Of a DNA stretch of 64,000 bases, positions 1 to 7,711 are shown in pieces. The stretch is from WJMT01 sp964599635 (lineage in GTDB: Bacteria > Acidobacteriota > Aminicenantia > Aminicenantales > Aminicenantaceae), in contig CAZRGM010000012.1 in assembly GCA_964599635.1 (NCBI GenBank), positions 43,972-107,971 on the forward strand, read 5' to 3'. Each line of letters opens with the position of its first letter. Positions within the stretch are counted from its first letter, which is position 1. The notes beneath the pieces are model-generated. The model saw nothing but the letters and a program-made list of their open reading frames with translations. It was not told the origin of the DNA and did no database searches. Position numbers and translations under genes: made by a program.

Positions 1-16
1 GTCATCGGCGCTTTAA

Positions 17-236
17 AAGTGATAATGATTATCACTTAGCTTAATGGTTTCATATCGCAGACTATTCCCCTAAAAAGTATCCAAAAATGCTTAATGAATG
101 GTTTAGTACTAGTACCCCCTTAAAATGTGAAAAGTCCCTCCGAGAGAATACTGTGAAATTGGCATTTCAGTGATTTATTTATGCACACAGAATACTATAT
201 TTTTTTATGGATCAGTTTTTTACTAGTAGGTCCCTT
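17..236 (+). repeat. Dispersed repeat R1, copy 1
   Basis: This AT-rich non-coding block is matched, in the same orientation, by a diverged copy at 3173-3395. I judge roughly three quarters identity by eye from 60 to 236. Shared landmarks are a GATAATGATTATC palindrome at the left end, a run ending in GTACCCCCTTAAAATG, a segment CCGAGAGAATAC, and a right end GGTCCCTT. The copy ends exactly at the stop codon of the subtilase gene, so each copy sits just 3' of a minus-strand secreted-protein gene. No coding potential is evident. It could be a small mobile element, a shared 3'-UTR structure or a duplicated regulatory region. Confidence 0.7.
20..34. promoter_or_regulatory. Fur-box-like palindrome (7-1-7)
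   Basis: TGATAATGATTATCA matches the published 7-1-7 Fur consensus TGATAATnATTATCA at every fixed base, and the inverted repeat extends to 17-37. The left neighbour is outside the window, so the regulated gene cannot be named. Because the same palindrome opens the second R1 copy, it may instead be a structural end of the repeat. Confidence 0.5.
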
Positions 237-1949
237 TCACTTTGATAACTTTAATCTTCCGATCCCAAACAAATTATCCTTTCCTGAAGGACCCAGATCC
301 TTGGCTCTTGCTTCAAGGATTGATTTAATCTGGTTTAATGTATATGGAAATTTTTCCTTTAATAAGGCAAGCGCTCCTGCCACATGGGGAGTTGATGCTG
401 AAGTACCGTAAAAACTAACCGTTCCATAAGTAACACCGGAGACTCCAGAAGGAGCACTAAAATCAGGCTTAATCCTGTTATCTGAGGTTGGCCCCCTTGA
501 ACTGTAATAGTGCAAGGAATCATCCGACCAATCTGTGGCTCCCACTGCTATGGCATCTGAAGAATCCGCTGGGATATTCAAACTTCCAGATTTTTCATTA
601 TATTCAATACTTCCGGATGCTCCATTTATGAATAATTCATGTTTAACATTCTGATTGGCATTATATTTTCTAATAGAAACGCCCCACCAACTTGAAACTG
701 ATGAATACCAGTATCCTCCTACGAATTCGATAGGAAGTTGATAACCTGTCTGCCAATTAAAAGAACCGTCTACATATTGCCAGTAATATCCATTCCAATA
801 ATAGAGATATAAATCGAAGTCTTGATCTGATCCTTCGTAACTATTACCGTCCCAATATCCCCAGTCATTCCAATTTAAGTGTGCAGATACAAGAGTGTAA
901 GCATTAACGTGGAAGGTTAATATTTCATCACTTCCAGAAAAGTTGTGCCACTTATCATTATCATAATCTTTATAATTACCTTCCCAATGATTATTAGCGT
1001 CATTGCCTGCAGCGGAAACCCAAATAATTCCATTACTATTAGCATCCTCAACATCTTCACAGATCGGGCCTGTTCCATCTCCTGCTCCAATATTGAACCA
1101 CCCAACTGAATAAGAAATAATATCCACCTCCTGATTTATTATCCACTTAACAGCGTTGTAATGTTCCACGTCGGTATTGAAATTTACTAAATACAATTCT
1201 GCATTTGGTGCCATGTCATGAACAATTTCAGCACAAGCTGTTCCGTGCTTATCATACTTAAGATTCCCATCTGACCTAAACGAACGAGTCACTACATTAT
1301 CTGGTAATTCTGAGCCCAGTAAATTTTGATATCCTTTAAAGCCAAGATCAAGTATACATACTTTTACTGTTTCATTTGTTCTATAAGGCGTTACATTCTG
1401 CCATTGGTCTGCATCAGTGGTTTCAACACCTTCGCTAATTACTAGGGGAGTAGGATGTTTGGGAAGTCTTAAATATTTAATATAAGGTAATTTAGTTATC
1501 TCTTCTAACCCATCTATGGGGATGACACATTGAATCAAGTTTAAATAACTTGTTTCTACTTTTCCCCCTAGGGCTTTTATTTGTTCAGAAACTAGATACT
1601 TAGTTTCTTTTATATCTGAAACAGCCCCTGTGTCCTTTGTGGTTGTTTCTTCTTGAAAATCATTTTTTATCTTTGCCTCAGTCACTACTCTAACATTGTT
1701 GTTCTTTATAGTAATCCCACGTCTATCAGCAAACTCTTTAGCTTTCTCTATCCCTTGCTCGTAATATGTTTTCATTAATCGATACAAAACATGCTCCATT
1801 TTAGGACTTCCTTGTTTGATTTCAATTGATTGAGGTGAAAGATCCTGAGGTTCTGTTGGTTCTGTTTGATTTCCAGTTGAATTAAGAATAAATGTTACAG
1901 ATAAAAATAGAACAAAAATCAATAAAATTCGATTTAGCTTAGTTTTCAT
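237..1949 (-). CDS. Secreted S8 family serine peptidase (subtilase)
   Basis: Secreted subtilisin-like endopeptidase, 570 residues. A signal peptide covers about residues 1-24 and a propeptide-like region about 45-165. The S8 triad is readable: Asp201 in CILDLGF, His235 in DKHGTACAE, Ser517 in GTSASTPHVAG, with the oxyanion-hole Asn316 in SAAGND. Between Asn316 and Ser517 lies an insert of roughly 110 residues rich in Trp, Tyr and Asp (around GSDQDFDLYLYYW). It resembles the beta-sandwich inserts of some bacterial S8 enzymes and may bind substrate or calcium. The gene follows the SH3/barrel gene after 13 bp and is probably cotranscribed with it. A purine-rich AGGGGG site precedes the ATG. The region is AT-richer than the rest of the window. 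Confidence 0.93.
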   Translation of the reverse strand: MKTKLNRILLIFVLFLSVTFILNSTGNQTEPTEPQDLSPQSIEIKQGSPKMEHVLYRLMKTYYEQGIEKAKEFADRRGITIKNNNVRVVTEAKIKNDFQEETTTKDTGAVSDIKETKYLVSEQIKALGGKVETSYLNLIQCVIPIDGLEEITKLPYIKYLRLPKHPTPLVISEGVETTDADQWQNVTPYRTNETVKVCILDLGFKGYQNLLGSELPDNVVTRSFRSDGNLKYDKHGTACAEIVHDMAPNAELYLVNFNTDVEHYNAVKWIINQEVDIISYSVGWFNIGAGDGTGPICEDVEDANSNGIIWVSAAGNDANNHWEGNYKDYDNDKWHNFSGSDEILTFHVNAYTLVSAHLNWNDWGYWDGNSYEGSDQDFDLYLYYWNGYYWQYVDGSFNWQTGYQLPIEFVGGYWYSSVSSWWGVSIRKYNANQNVKHELFINGASGSIEYNEKSGSLNIPADSSDAIAVGATDWSDDSLHYYSSRGPTSDNRIKPDFSAPSGVSGVTYGTVSFYGTSASTPHVAGALALLKEKFPYTLNQIKSILEARAKDLGPSGKDNLFGIGRLKLSK

Positions 1950-1962
1950 TTCTTATCCCCCT

Positions 1963-2997
1963 TTAAAGTGAAAATAAATATTTTATTCCAATCCCTACAT
2001 AGACAAAACTCATATCAAGCTTCCCAAGGTTACCGGATATTTTCTCGCTTGAAAGCTGGTCAGTAAGCGCCCAACTTCCTTCTTGTTTATTAATATAATA
2101 TCTACCTTCAATTCCTATTAAAAAATTGTTGCTTACCGATAAATCTAATCCAGCACCAACATTAAATCCCATTCCTTTTTCGACTTCTTCTTTAATGTCA
2201 AATCCAAGAACATTCCAAGAATCTACAATACTTGAATCTAAAGAAAAATTATTCATAAAATAACTCCCGCCAACTGTGATATAGGGAGTTAATAAATCAG
2301 ATACAGGTAATCTACCATCAATGTTTATACTCAAGGTTGTGACTGTTAGTTCTCCAGAACTTAATTTATTCGGATCCCCGGACACATCACTTTGGAAGTT
2401 TAGTCCACTTAATTCTACTCCTATATTCCGGGTTATTAATAAATATATATTTCCTCCATAATTCAAACCTCCAGAAAATTCAGATTCGGTGGGCATTGCA
2501 TATCCTAGGTTGAGTCCTATCCCAATTTTGAGTCCATCTTTCTTTGCACTCATAGTCTCCTTTTTCTCAACTATGTTTTGCGTTTGTTGTCCCTTCTTAC
2601 TTATTTCCTCAACTTTTTTCTGCTTCTTTTCCTGTTCAGATACTTTTCCTTCCTCCTTTTTATCTACTTCTTTCACTACCGATTCCTCTCTATCCTTCTT
2701 TCCATCTCCAATTATTTCAGCTTCAGAAGTTTTAACAAAACCTGATAAATTTAAACCTCTTTCTTCAGAGTAATAATATATGTAATACCATTTTCCCTTT
2801 CCGCCCTGATTACTAAAAAGATTCAAAACCGCACCTTTATTTACTTTACCGATAATAGTACTGTTCTCATCGGCTTCCAAATAGACATTTGCTTCATCAG
2901 CGGTTATCTTTATTTTTATAGAATCTGCTAAAGAAAATAAGTAACTGTAAGAAAATAATAATAAGATAAAAATAAATAAAAATTTTGTTTTCTTCAT
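1963..2997 (-). CDS. SH3-domain outer-membrane beta-barrel protein
   Basis: Exported 344-residue protein whose function is not recognised. A signal peptide covers about 1-24. A bacterial SH3-like domain (about 28-95, GKWYYIYYYSEERGL...GFV) is followed by a highly charged Lys/Glu/Gln linker (about 98-150). A C-terminal domain of alternating amphipathic strands (about 155-344) starts GLKIGIGLNLGYAMP and ends GIGIKYLFSL, typical of OmpA/OprF-like eight-stranded barrels. The layout suggests a periplasmic SH3 module tethered to the outer membrane. It is the first gene of a two-gene unit with the subtilase, so it may anchor or present that enzyme (inference). A strong promoter lies about 110 bp upstream. 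Confidence 0.85.
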   Translation of the reverse strand: MKKTKFLFIFILLLFSYSYLFSLADSIKIKITADEANVYLEADENSTIIGKVNKGAVLNLFSNQGGKGKWYYIYYYSEERGLNLSGFVKTSEAEIIGDGKKDREESVVKEVDKKEEGKVSEQEKKQKKVEEISKKGQQTQNIVEKKETMSAKKDGLKIGIGLNLGYAMPTESEFSGGLNYGGNIYLLITRNIGVELSGLNFQSDVSGDPNKLSSGELTVTTLSINIDGRLPVSDLLTPYITVGGSYFMNNFSLDSSIVDSWNVLGFDIKEEVEKGMGFNVGAGLDLSVSNNFLIGIEGRYYINKQEGSWALTDQLSSEKISGNLGKLDMSFVYVGIGIKYLFSL

Positions 2998-3108
2998 AAG
3001 TCCCCCTTAGGAAAGTTTGTTCTTATAATTCATGAAAGATTTATGCTTTTTATAGTAATTTTCGCTTAGTTCCATCGAATTCCTTTTCTTAAGCTAACCT
3101 TGTTTTTT

Positions 3109-3137
3109 ATATTATATATAAAAACAGGTGCTGTCAA
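3109..3137 (-). promoter_or_regulatory. Sigma70-type promoter for the SH3/subtilase operon
   Basis: On the minus strand there is TTGACA (3132-3137), a 17-bp spacer and TAATAT (3109-3114). The spacer begins GCACCTGTTTTT and resembles the spacers of the promoters at 4467-4496 and 47945-47972. Confidence 0.6.
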
Positions 3138-3172
3138 AAAAAAGCCATAAAAATTATAATTAAGTGGGATAA

Positions 3173-3395
3173 CGATAATGATTATCGGTCTTATTTGCAC
3201 CTTTCATGCTACAAGCTATATCCTTAAAAAGTGCCCAAAAAGGCATAATAAGGGGTTTTAAGTACCAGTACCCCCTTAAAATGCAAAAAGTCCCCCCGAG
3301 AGAATACCCTAAAATCGGCAGTTCAGTGACTTATTTAAGCGCCCAGAAAGCTATATTTTTAACTTGACCAGTTTTTTGGGAGAAGGTCCCTTACC
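3173..3395 (+). repeat. Dispersed repeat R1, copy 2
   Basis: This is the second copy of the block at 17-236. It begins with CGATAATGATTATCG (3173-3187), a perfect 7-bp inverted repeat around one base. Relative to copy 1 the outer T/A pair has become C/G, so pairing is kept while sequence changes. It lies between the operon promoter at 3137 and the 3' end of the lipoprotein gene that ends at 3460. It matches the 7-1-7 Fur consensus at all but the two outermost positions. Confidence 0.68.
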
Positions 3396-3459
3396 CAAAC
3401 ATATATATTAAATTAAATATATTTCTTCTTTTCTATTTCTTTATTGCCTGAAGTTCTAT

Positions 3460-4371
3460 CTAATGTTTTTTAATGTCTTGGCCTCTTAAAGCAATACTAT
3501 TAATCCAACCTTCACCAATTCTTTGACCCATTGCTGAGTTAGCTTCTACTTGATACCATGGTGAATTAAGTTTCATTTTTATATCTAGTACAGTGATTAC
3601 TGATCCAGGGGGGAGCATTTTCATTTTTGTTAGTGCTGTTTCGGGATCAGCTGGTTCGTATTCGGGCATTAGTGGTGTTTCTTTACTTATTGTATAAATC
3701 CCATCTTTCTGAAGATTGCTAGCATAGACTTTTGTGGCCCTGATATTTGAAACATTTGAACCGAGAGGTTTTCCTATTATCATTTCTTTTTTAATTGTTC
3801 TTAATCCTGATGGATTAATTAGAGCACTATGAAGATTTTCATTTCTTTTTCCAAAAATAGGATTACTTTGATTTACAGGAACAACAATAGAAACTTCAAT
3901 CTCATCGCTAATTGTAGACGTTTGAAATGGCATGCCCACATTAGACATCCTATCCATTTCCTCTTGAAGTTTATTTTTAAAGACGTTATCGCTAATATTT
4001 ATTTCTTGTGGAGATTGCCATTTTTTAACTGTACTCTTTTCGTGGAAATAATCTATTGAATATGTTGACTCACTATCTCCTTTTTCTTTATAAGACCTAG
4101 AAACAGAAACCATAACATCAGTGAAGTCAGGAAGATCTGTATCAAGGGAAAGCTTTAATGTATCCCCCTCAATGGTTTGTATCATTTCAAACTTTTCACA
4201 ATAGATTTTTTCTTGTTTAACTGACTTTCTTTGTTGCTTCTCTGTGCCAATAGCCTTTTCTTCCTTCTGCGCTACTTTTTTTGTTGTCTCTTGTTGATTA
4301 CTGCTACAGGCTATTAAAAGTATAAAAAAACTTAAAATAGCAAGTTTAAAACATTTGGTTATTATCCTCAT
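3460..4371 (-). CDS. Lipoprotein of unknown function with C-terminal SH3-like region
   Basis: Predicted 303-residue lipoprotein: a hydrophobic signal with lipobox LIAC and lipidated Cys22, then a low-complexity Lys/Glu/Gln stretch (about 25-55). I do not recognise the central part. The last 80 residues (around TISKETPLMPEYEP, PPGSVITVLDIKMK, SPWYQVEA, GEGWINSIAL) read like an SH3b domain, the same module class as in the neighbouring SH3/barrel protein. The lone gene has its own promoter with a conserved leader that is shared with the M48 peptidase gene 43 kb away. It is AT-rich like its left neighbours. Confidence 0.7.
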   Translation of the reverse strand: MRIITKCFKLAILSFFILLIACSSNQQETTKKVAQKEEKAIGTEKQQRKSVKQEKIYCEKFEMIQTIEGDTLKLSLDTDLPDFTDVMVSVSRSYKEKGDSESTYSIDYFHEKSTVKKWQSPQEINISDNVFKNKLQEEMDRMSNVGMPFQTSTISDEIEVSIVVPVNQSNPIFGKRNENLHSALINPSGLRTIKKEMIIGKPLGSNVSNIRATKVYASNLQKDGIYTISKETPLMPEYEPADPETALTKMKMLPPGSVITVLDIKMKLNSPWYQVEANSAMGQRIGEGWINSIALRGQDIKKH

Positions 4372-4441
4372 AACAACCTCCCTATTTATAGAAATTTGTT
4401 ATTTCCATTGATGATGACTTTTTCCAATCTCATCTGAACAC

Positions 4442-4500
4442 CACCCTATAAGCGACTCTATCAATTATAATACTCATAAATAACAACTTCGGTCAATAAG
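4442..4500 (-). promoter_or_regulatory. Promoter/leader repeat R2, copy a
   Basis: On the minus strand there is TTGACC (4491-4496), an 18-bp spacer and TATTAT (4467-4472), then the leader TTGATAGAGTCGCTTATAGG. The whole block is matched at 47918-47976 (upstream of the M48 gene) and more weakly at 51074-51126. Confidence 0.55.
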
Positions 4501-4626
4501 CAATTCACATCTAAGAAAGGACTTCAAAGAACTCTCTTACTCAATATGCTTCAAAATCATAGTTCATATTTGAGAGGGGATTATCTAGATTTTCAAGCTA
4601 GAGTGGGGGTAATGAGTTCTGACTGT

Positions 4627-4640
4627 GATAACCGGTTATC
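4627..4640. other. Perfect 14-bp palindrome
   Basis: GATAACCGGTTATC is a perfect palindrome in the 619-bp non-coding gap 4372-4990, followed by a T-rich run. It has the same GATAA...TTATC ends as the R1 palindromes at 20-34 and 3173-3187 but a different centre. It could be an operator or the end of a decayed element. Confidence 0.35.
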
Positions 4641-4840
4641 GGCTTTTTTGGTCAATCCGGACTCAATATATTCCGGATGATCTAAGTTGAATCTACCTTA
4701 AATATATGCAGCCTCCTTTTGTTCATGTCACAAATATGTCACAGATTTTGCTTAATCTCGCTTACTTTGACTTAATGGTGCTTAAAGGAAAATCTTGGTT
4801 TTCTCGGGGAAAACCGGATATTTCTCTGGTACTAAAAATC

Positions 4841-4895
4841 ATAGGGAATGGGACTTCGAATCCAAAGGTCGGGGGTTCAAATCCCTCCGGGCGTG
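4841..4895 (+). pseudogene. tRNA 3'-half remnant (possible att site)
   Basis: The sequence reads as the 3' half of a tRNA. An anticodon-arm-like hairpin has loop CTTCGAA (anticodon TCG at 4856-4858, which would be Arg). A variable AGGTC follows, then a T arm with stem GGGGG/CCCTC around loop TTCAAAT (4871-4887), then CGGGCGT (4888-4894). No matching 5' acceptor strand, no normal D arm and no CCA are present, so this is not a working tRNA. The reverse strand gives the ARPEGFEPPTF peptide often seen in spurious ORFs antisense to tRNAs. A retained tRNA 3' half is what integrase-mediated insertion leaves behind. It sits at the border between the AT-rich left region and the rest of the window. Confidence 0.55.
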
Positions 4896-4990
4896 CTTGC
4901 TTTATATCCTTAAACTGTTCATTTAAGTGGGTCCCAAATAATAAAATCTGTGGCAAGAGAACAATTCAGAAAATATATTGTAGAATCTGA

Positions 4991-5929
4991 TCATATGAAA
5001 TTCTTAATTTGGATTCCCCAATTTTTACCTAAAGCCGGGTGAACAAATCCCCCTCCTCCTAAGGCAAGGATTTTGAAGGTTATCTCTTTTTGTAATTGGG
5101 CTATCGTTTTCGATGCATAATCATAGGATTTTTCAGTGAGCTGCAAACTGGATATGAGGTTTTCTTTTGATCCATCTACACCCATTTGTATGATCAAGAC
5201 CTCTGGAGCAAAATCTTTTATTAACTCAGGTATCTGATTGAATACATGGATAAATTCAGAGTCGTTACAATAGGATGAAAGTGGAAAATTTTTATTAAAA
5301 CCTTTGCCCCTGTCTTCTCCTATCTCTTCTTCATATCCTGTTTGAAAGGGAAATAAGGTCATGGGATTCTGATGAATAGAAATGGTATAAACTTGGGAAT
5401 TATTATAGAAAGCTCGTTGAGTGCCGTCTCCATGGTGGGCATCATAATCCAGGATCATGATTTTATTTATACCTTTTTTCTTCAATAAATAATTTGCCGA
5501 AATGGCTATATCATTGAATACACAAAAGCCTCTGCCCTCATTCTCAAAGGCATGATGCCAGCCGCCGCAGATATTTACAGCCACATTGCAGGGATTATTA
5601 TCAATAATGGAATCTGCCCCTGTGATTGATGCACTGACACTCAATAGTATAATATCATAAATTCCTTTTATCTGAGGGACCTCTTCTCCATAGTAGCCAT
5701 GACCGGTTCGACTGACTTCCTGCACTTTTTTTATATAAGTAGGTGTATGGAATAACTTAATGATTTCCTCTGAAATGATTTTAGGTTTTTTGATGTCAAC
5801 TTTATTGAGAATGTTTATTTTTTTAAACTCTTCCCATGCCTTCTCATAGCGGTCTCCCTGCATAGGATGGTTGGGTCCAAAATCCATCTTTTTAAAGTCT
5901 TCACTATAAATGAGTATCACATGATTCAT
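4991..5929 (-). CDS. Histone-deacetylase/AcuC family zinc deacetylase
   Basis: Cytoplasmic 312-residue member of the arginase/deacetylase fold, of the acetoin-utilisation / acetylpolyamine / HDAC-like group. The signature residues are present: paired histidines in GGWHHAF (125-126), the metal motif DYDAHHGDG (Asp163, His165), a later Asp in QMGVDG, and the glycine-rich LALGGGGF near the C-terminus. No signal peptide is seen. Substrate specificity (acetyl-lysine, acetylpolyamine or another acyl-amide) cannot be read from sequence. It is divergent from the MFS gene and is not obviously in an operon. Confidence 0.88.
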   Translation of the reverse strand: MNHVILIYSEDFKKMDFGPNHPMQGDRYEKAWEEFKKINILNKVDIKKPKIISEEIIKLFHTPTYIKKVQEVSRTGHGYYGEEVPQIKGIYDIILLSVSASITGADSIIDNNPCNVAVNICGGWHHAFENEGRGFCVFNDIAISANYLLKKKGINKIMILDYDAHHGDGTQRAFYNNSQVYTISIHQNPMTLFPFQTGYEEEIGEDRGKGFNKNFPLSSYCNDSEFIHVFNQIPELIKDFAPEVLIIQMGVDGSKENLISSLQLTEKSYDYASKTIAQLQKEITFKILALGGGGFVHPALGKNWGIQIKNFI

Positions 5930-6080
5930 GGTTTAACCTGTTCTTTGAAATTTAAATTGCATCTTTTTTCATGATTCTCATCATGAAGATATTAAAATTA
6001 TTATCTTTTTATTACTTTGATGCAATGTTTTTTAATAAGCGTTGGATTTAAACGCATAAGATGCTGCTGAAGAATTTTAA

Positions 6081-6125
6081 TTGACTTAAAAGGATTTTTT
6101 TCTGTACTATTCCTAGCCTAGGCTA
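6081..6125 (+). promoter_or_regulatory. Promoter with palindromic operator for the MFS gene
   Basis: TTGACT (6081-6086), an 18-bp spacer and TACTAT (6105-6110) form a promoter. It is followed by the perfect 12-bp palindrome TAGCCTAGGCTA at 6114-6125, which would cover the transcription start, a typical repressor-operator position. Confidence 0.5.
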
Positions 6126-6199
6126 TTCATAAAAAATAAAGATGCTTTTAGTATTGATTTCTTTTCAGTGACATGTAAGATTTCAAAGGGAGAAATTCA

Positions 6200-7705
6200 A
6201 TGGAACAGGTGCAAAACTCAATAGAAAAGGCAAAGAAGTTACTTAAGGACTCATCGGCTTTACGATTCACAATTTTAGGCATGGTCAGTGTGCTGATGTT
6301 TGGGACTTACTGGTTTCAGGATTGTCTGGGTCCTCTAAAAGGCTTGTTTGAAAGTCAGCTGGGATTTTCAAGTTCTGAGTTTGGATTGTTGATCAGTTCC
6401 ACTACATGGGCAAATCTGGCTTTGATGATTATTGTTGGAGGCATTGCCCTGGACCGATGGGGTATCCGAAAGACTGGAGTGGTTCTTGCGGTTATAGCCA
6501 CAGTGGGGGCCTTTGTCGTATCTTTGGGAAGCTTGGGTGTTTTCGGTAAAAGTGAAAGCGCTATGCTGATTTCAATGATTGCAGGCCGGATTTTGTTTGG
6601 GATTGGATTGGAGACGACCTGTGTTCTGATACAAAGAATTATTGTCAAGTGGTTCATGGGCAAGGAATTAGCCTTTGCTATGGGGCTCAATGTGGTGGTA
6701 GGCCGATTGGGAAGTTTCTTCGCTATTTCCTTTGGACTGGATATTGCGGCCGGTCGAGTCAGTAATGCTCTTTTTGCAGCAGCTTCAGTTATCGGAGTGG
6801 GACTCCTTTTATTTTTAGCCTATCTCATGTTTGATGTGAAACTGGACAAACAGATGAAAGTGAAAGCTGAAGCATCTCCTGAAGACAGATTCAGATTCAA
6901 GGATTTTGTTGAATTGATAACCAACCGTTCTTTCATTTACATCGCCCTGCTGTGTGTGGCTTTTTATTCAGCTGTTTTTCCGTTCCTGCAGTACGCTCCG
7001 GATCTCCTGGTTAACAAATTCGGATTGACTTTTTCTATGCCGGATATGAGCGGGATGACTTTCTGGCAAAAAGTTCTGGCTTATCTTCAGAACGGGCCCA
7101 AAATCAGCGGCCTTATTCCATTGGGGACTATTATTTTTACCCCTATTTTCGGGCGTTTGGTTGACAAGAAAGGGAAAGCAGCTTCTCTGATGCTAGTGGG
7201 TTCTCTGCTTCTCATCTATGCCCATATCACCTTATCCCTTCTGAACAGTGTTATTCTGGGTTATACGGGCCTATTTGCACTGGGCATTGCTTTTTCCCTG
7301 GTGCCTGCCGCCATGTGGCCTTCCGTCGCAAAAATCGTGGCTGAAAATCGGCTGGGGACAGCATATGCGACCATGTTCACGGTTCAAAATTACGGATTAT
7401 CTGCATTTTACTGGGGAATCGGCAAGGTCCTGGATATGACCAACCCTAAAGTGGTTCAAGCCATTCAATCCATGCGGGATAAACTTTTTGCCCAAGGATT
7501 TTCCAGAGCTGAAGTGGCTGAGAAAATCGAAGGTATGCGGGCGACCGGAGAAATTCCTACCTATGATTACACCATTCCTATTCTTATGCTGGTCGGATTA
7601 GGGATTATATCCATTTTTCTGGCCTTCCAGTTAAAGAGGTCTGATAAGGCTCAGGGTTATGGATTGGAACTTCCTTCAGGAGAAGAACAAGCTCCGTCAA
7701 AATAA
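6200..7705 (+). CDS. Major facilitator superfamily transporter
   Basis: Integral membrane carrier of 501 residues with about 12 hydrophobic helices and the loop motif GGIALDRWGIRKTG between helices 2 and 3, characteristic of MFS. A longer central segment (about 205-290) separates the halves, and GRLVDKKGKAASL marks the equivalent loop of the second half. The closest general type is the NarK/oxalate-formate/sugar-phosphate style of antiporter, but the substrate is unknown. A good AGGGAG site precedes the ATG. It ends only 6 bp from the convergent VWFA gene. The promoter carries a palindromic operator, so expression is probably regulated. Confidence 0.88.
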   Translation: MEQVQNSIEKAKKLLKDSSALRFTILGMVSVLMFGTYWFQDCLGPLKGLFESQLGFSSSEFGLLISSTTWANLALMIIVGGIALDRWGIRKTGVVLAVIATVGAFVVSLGSLGVFGKSESAMLISMIAGRILFGIGLETTCVLIQRIIVKWFMGKELAFAMGLNVVVGRLGSFFAISFGLDIAAGRVSNALFAAASVIGVGLLLFLAYLMFDVKLDKQMKVKAEASPEDRFRFKDFVELITNRSFIYIALLCVAFYSAVFPFLQYAPDLLVNKFGLTFSMPDMSGMTFWQKVLAYLQNGPKISGLIPLGTIIFTPIFGRLVDKKGKAASLMLVGSLLLIYAHITLSLLNSVILGYTGLFALGIAFSLVPAAMWPSVAKIVAENRLGTAYATMFTVQNYGLSAFYWGIGKVLDMTNPKVVQAIQSMRDKLFAQGFSRAEVAEKIEGMRATGEIPTYDYTIPILMLVGLGIISIFLAFQLKRSDKAQGYGLELPSGEEQAPSK

Positions 7706-7711
7706 TTCAGG

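Noticed and set aside
4762..4956. Open frame with ARPEGFEPPTF on the minus strand
   Set aside because: This is a well-known artefact of the antisense strand of tRNA 3' ends. The tRNA remnant explains it.
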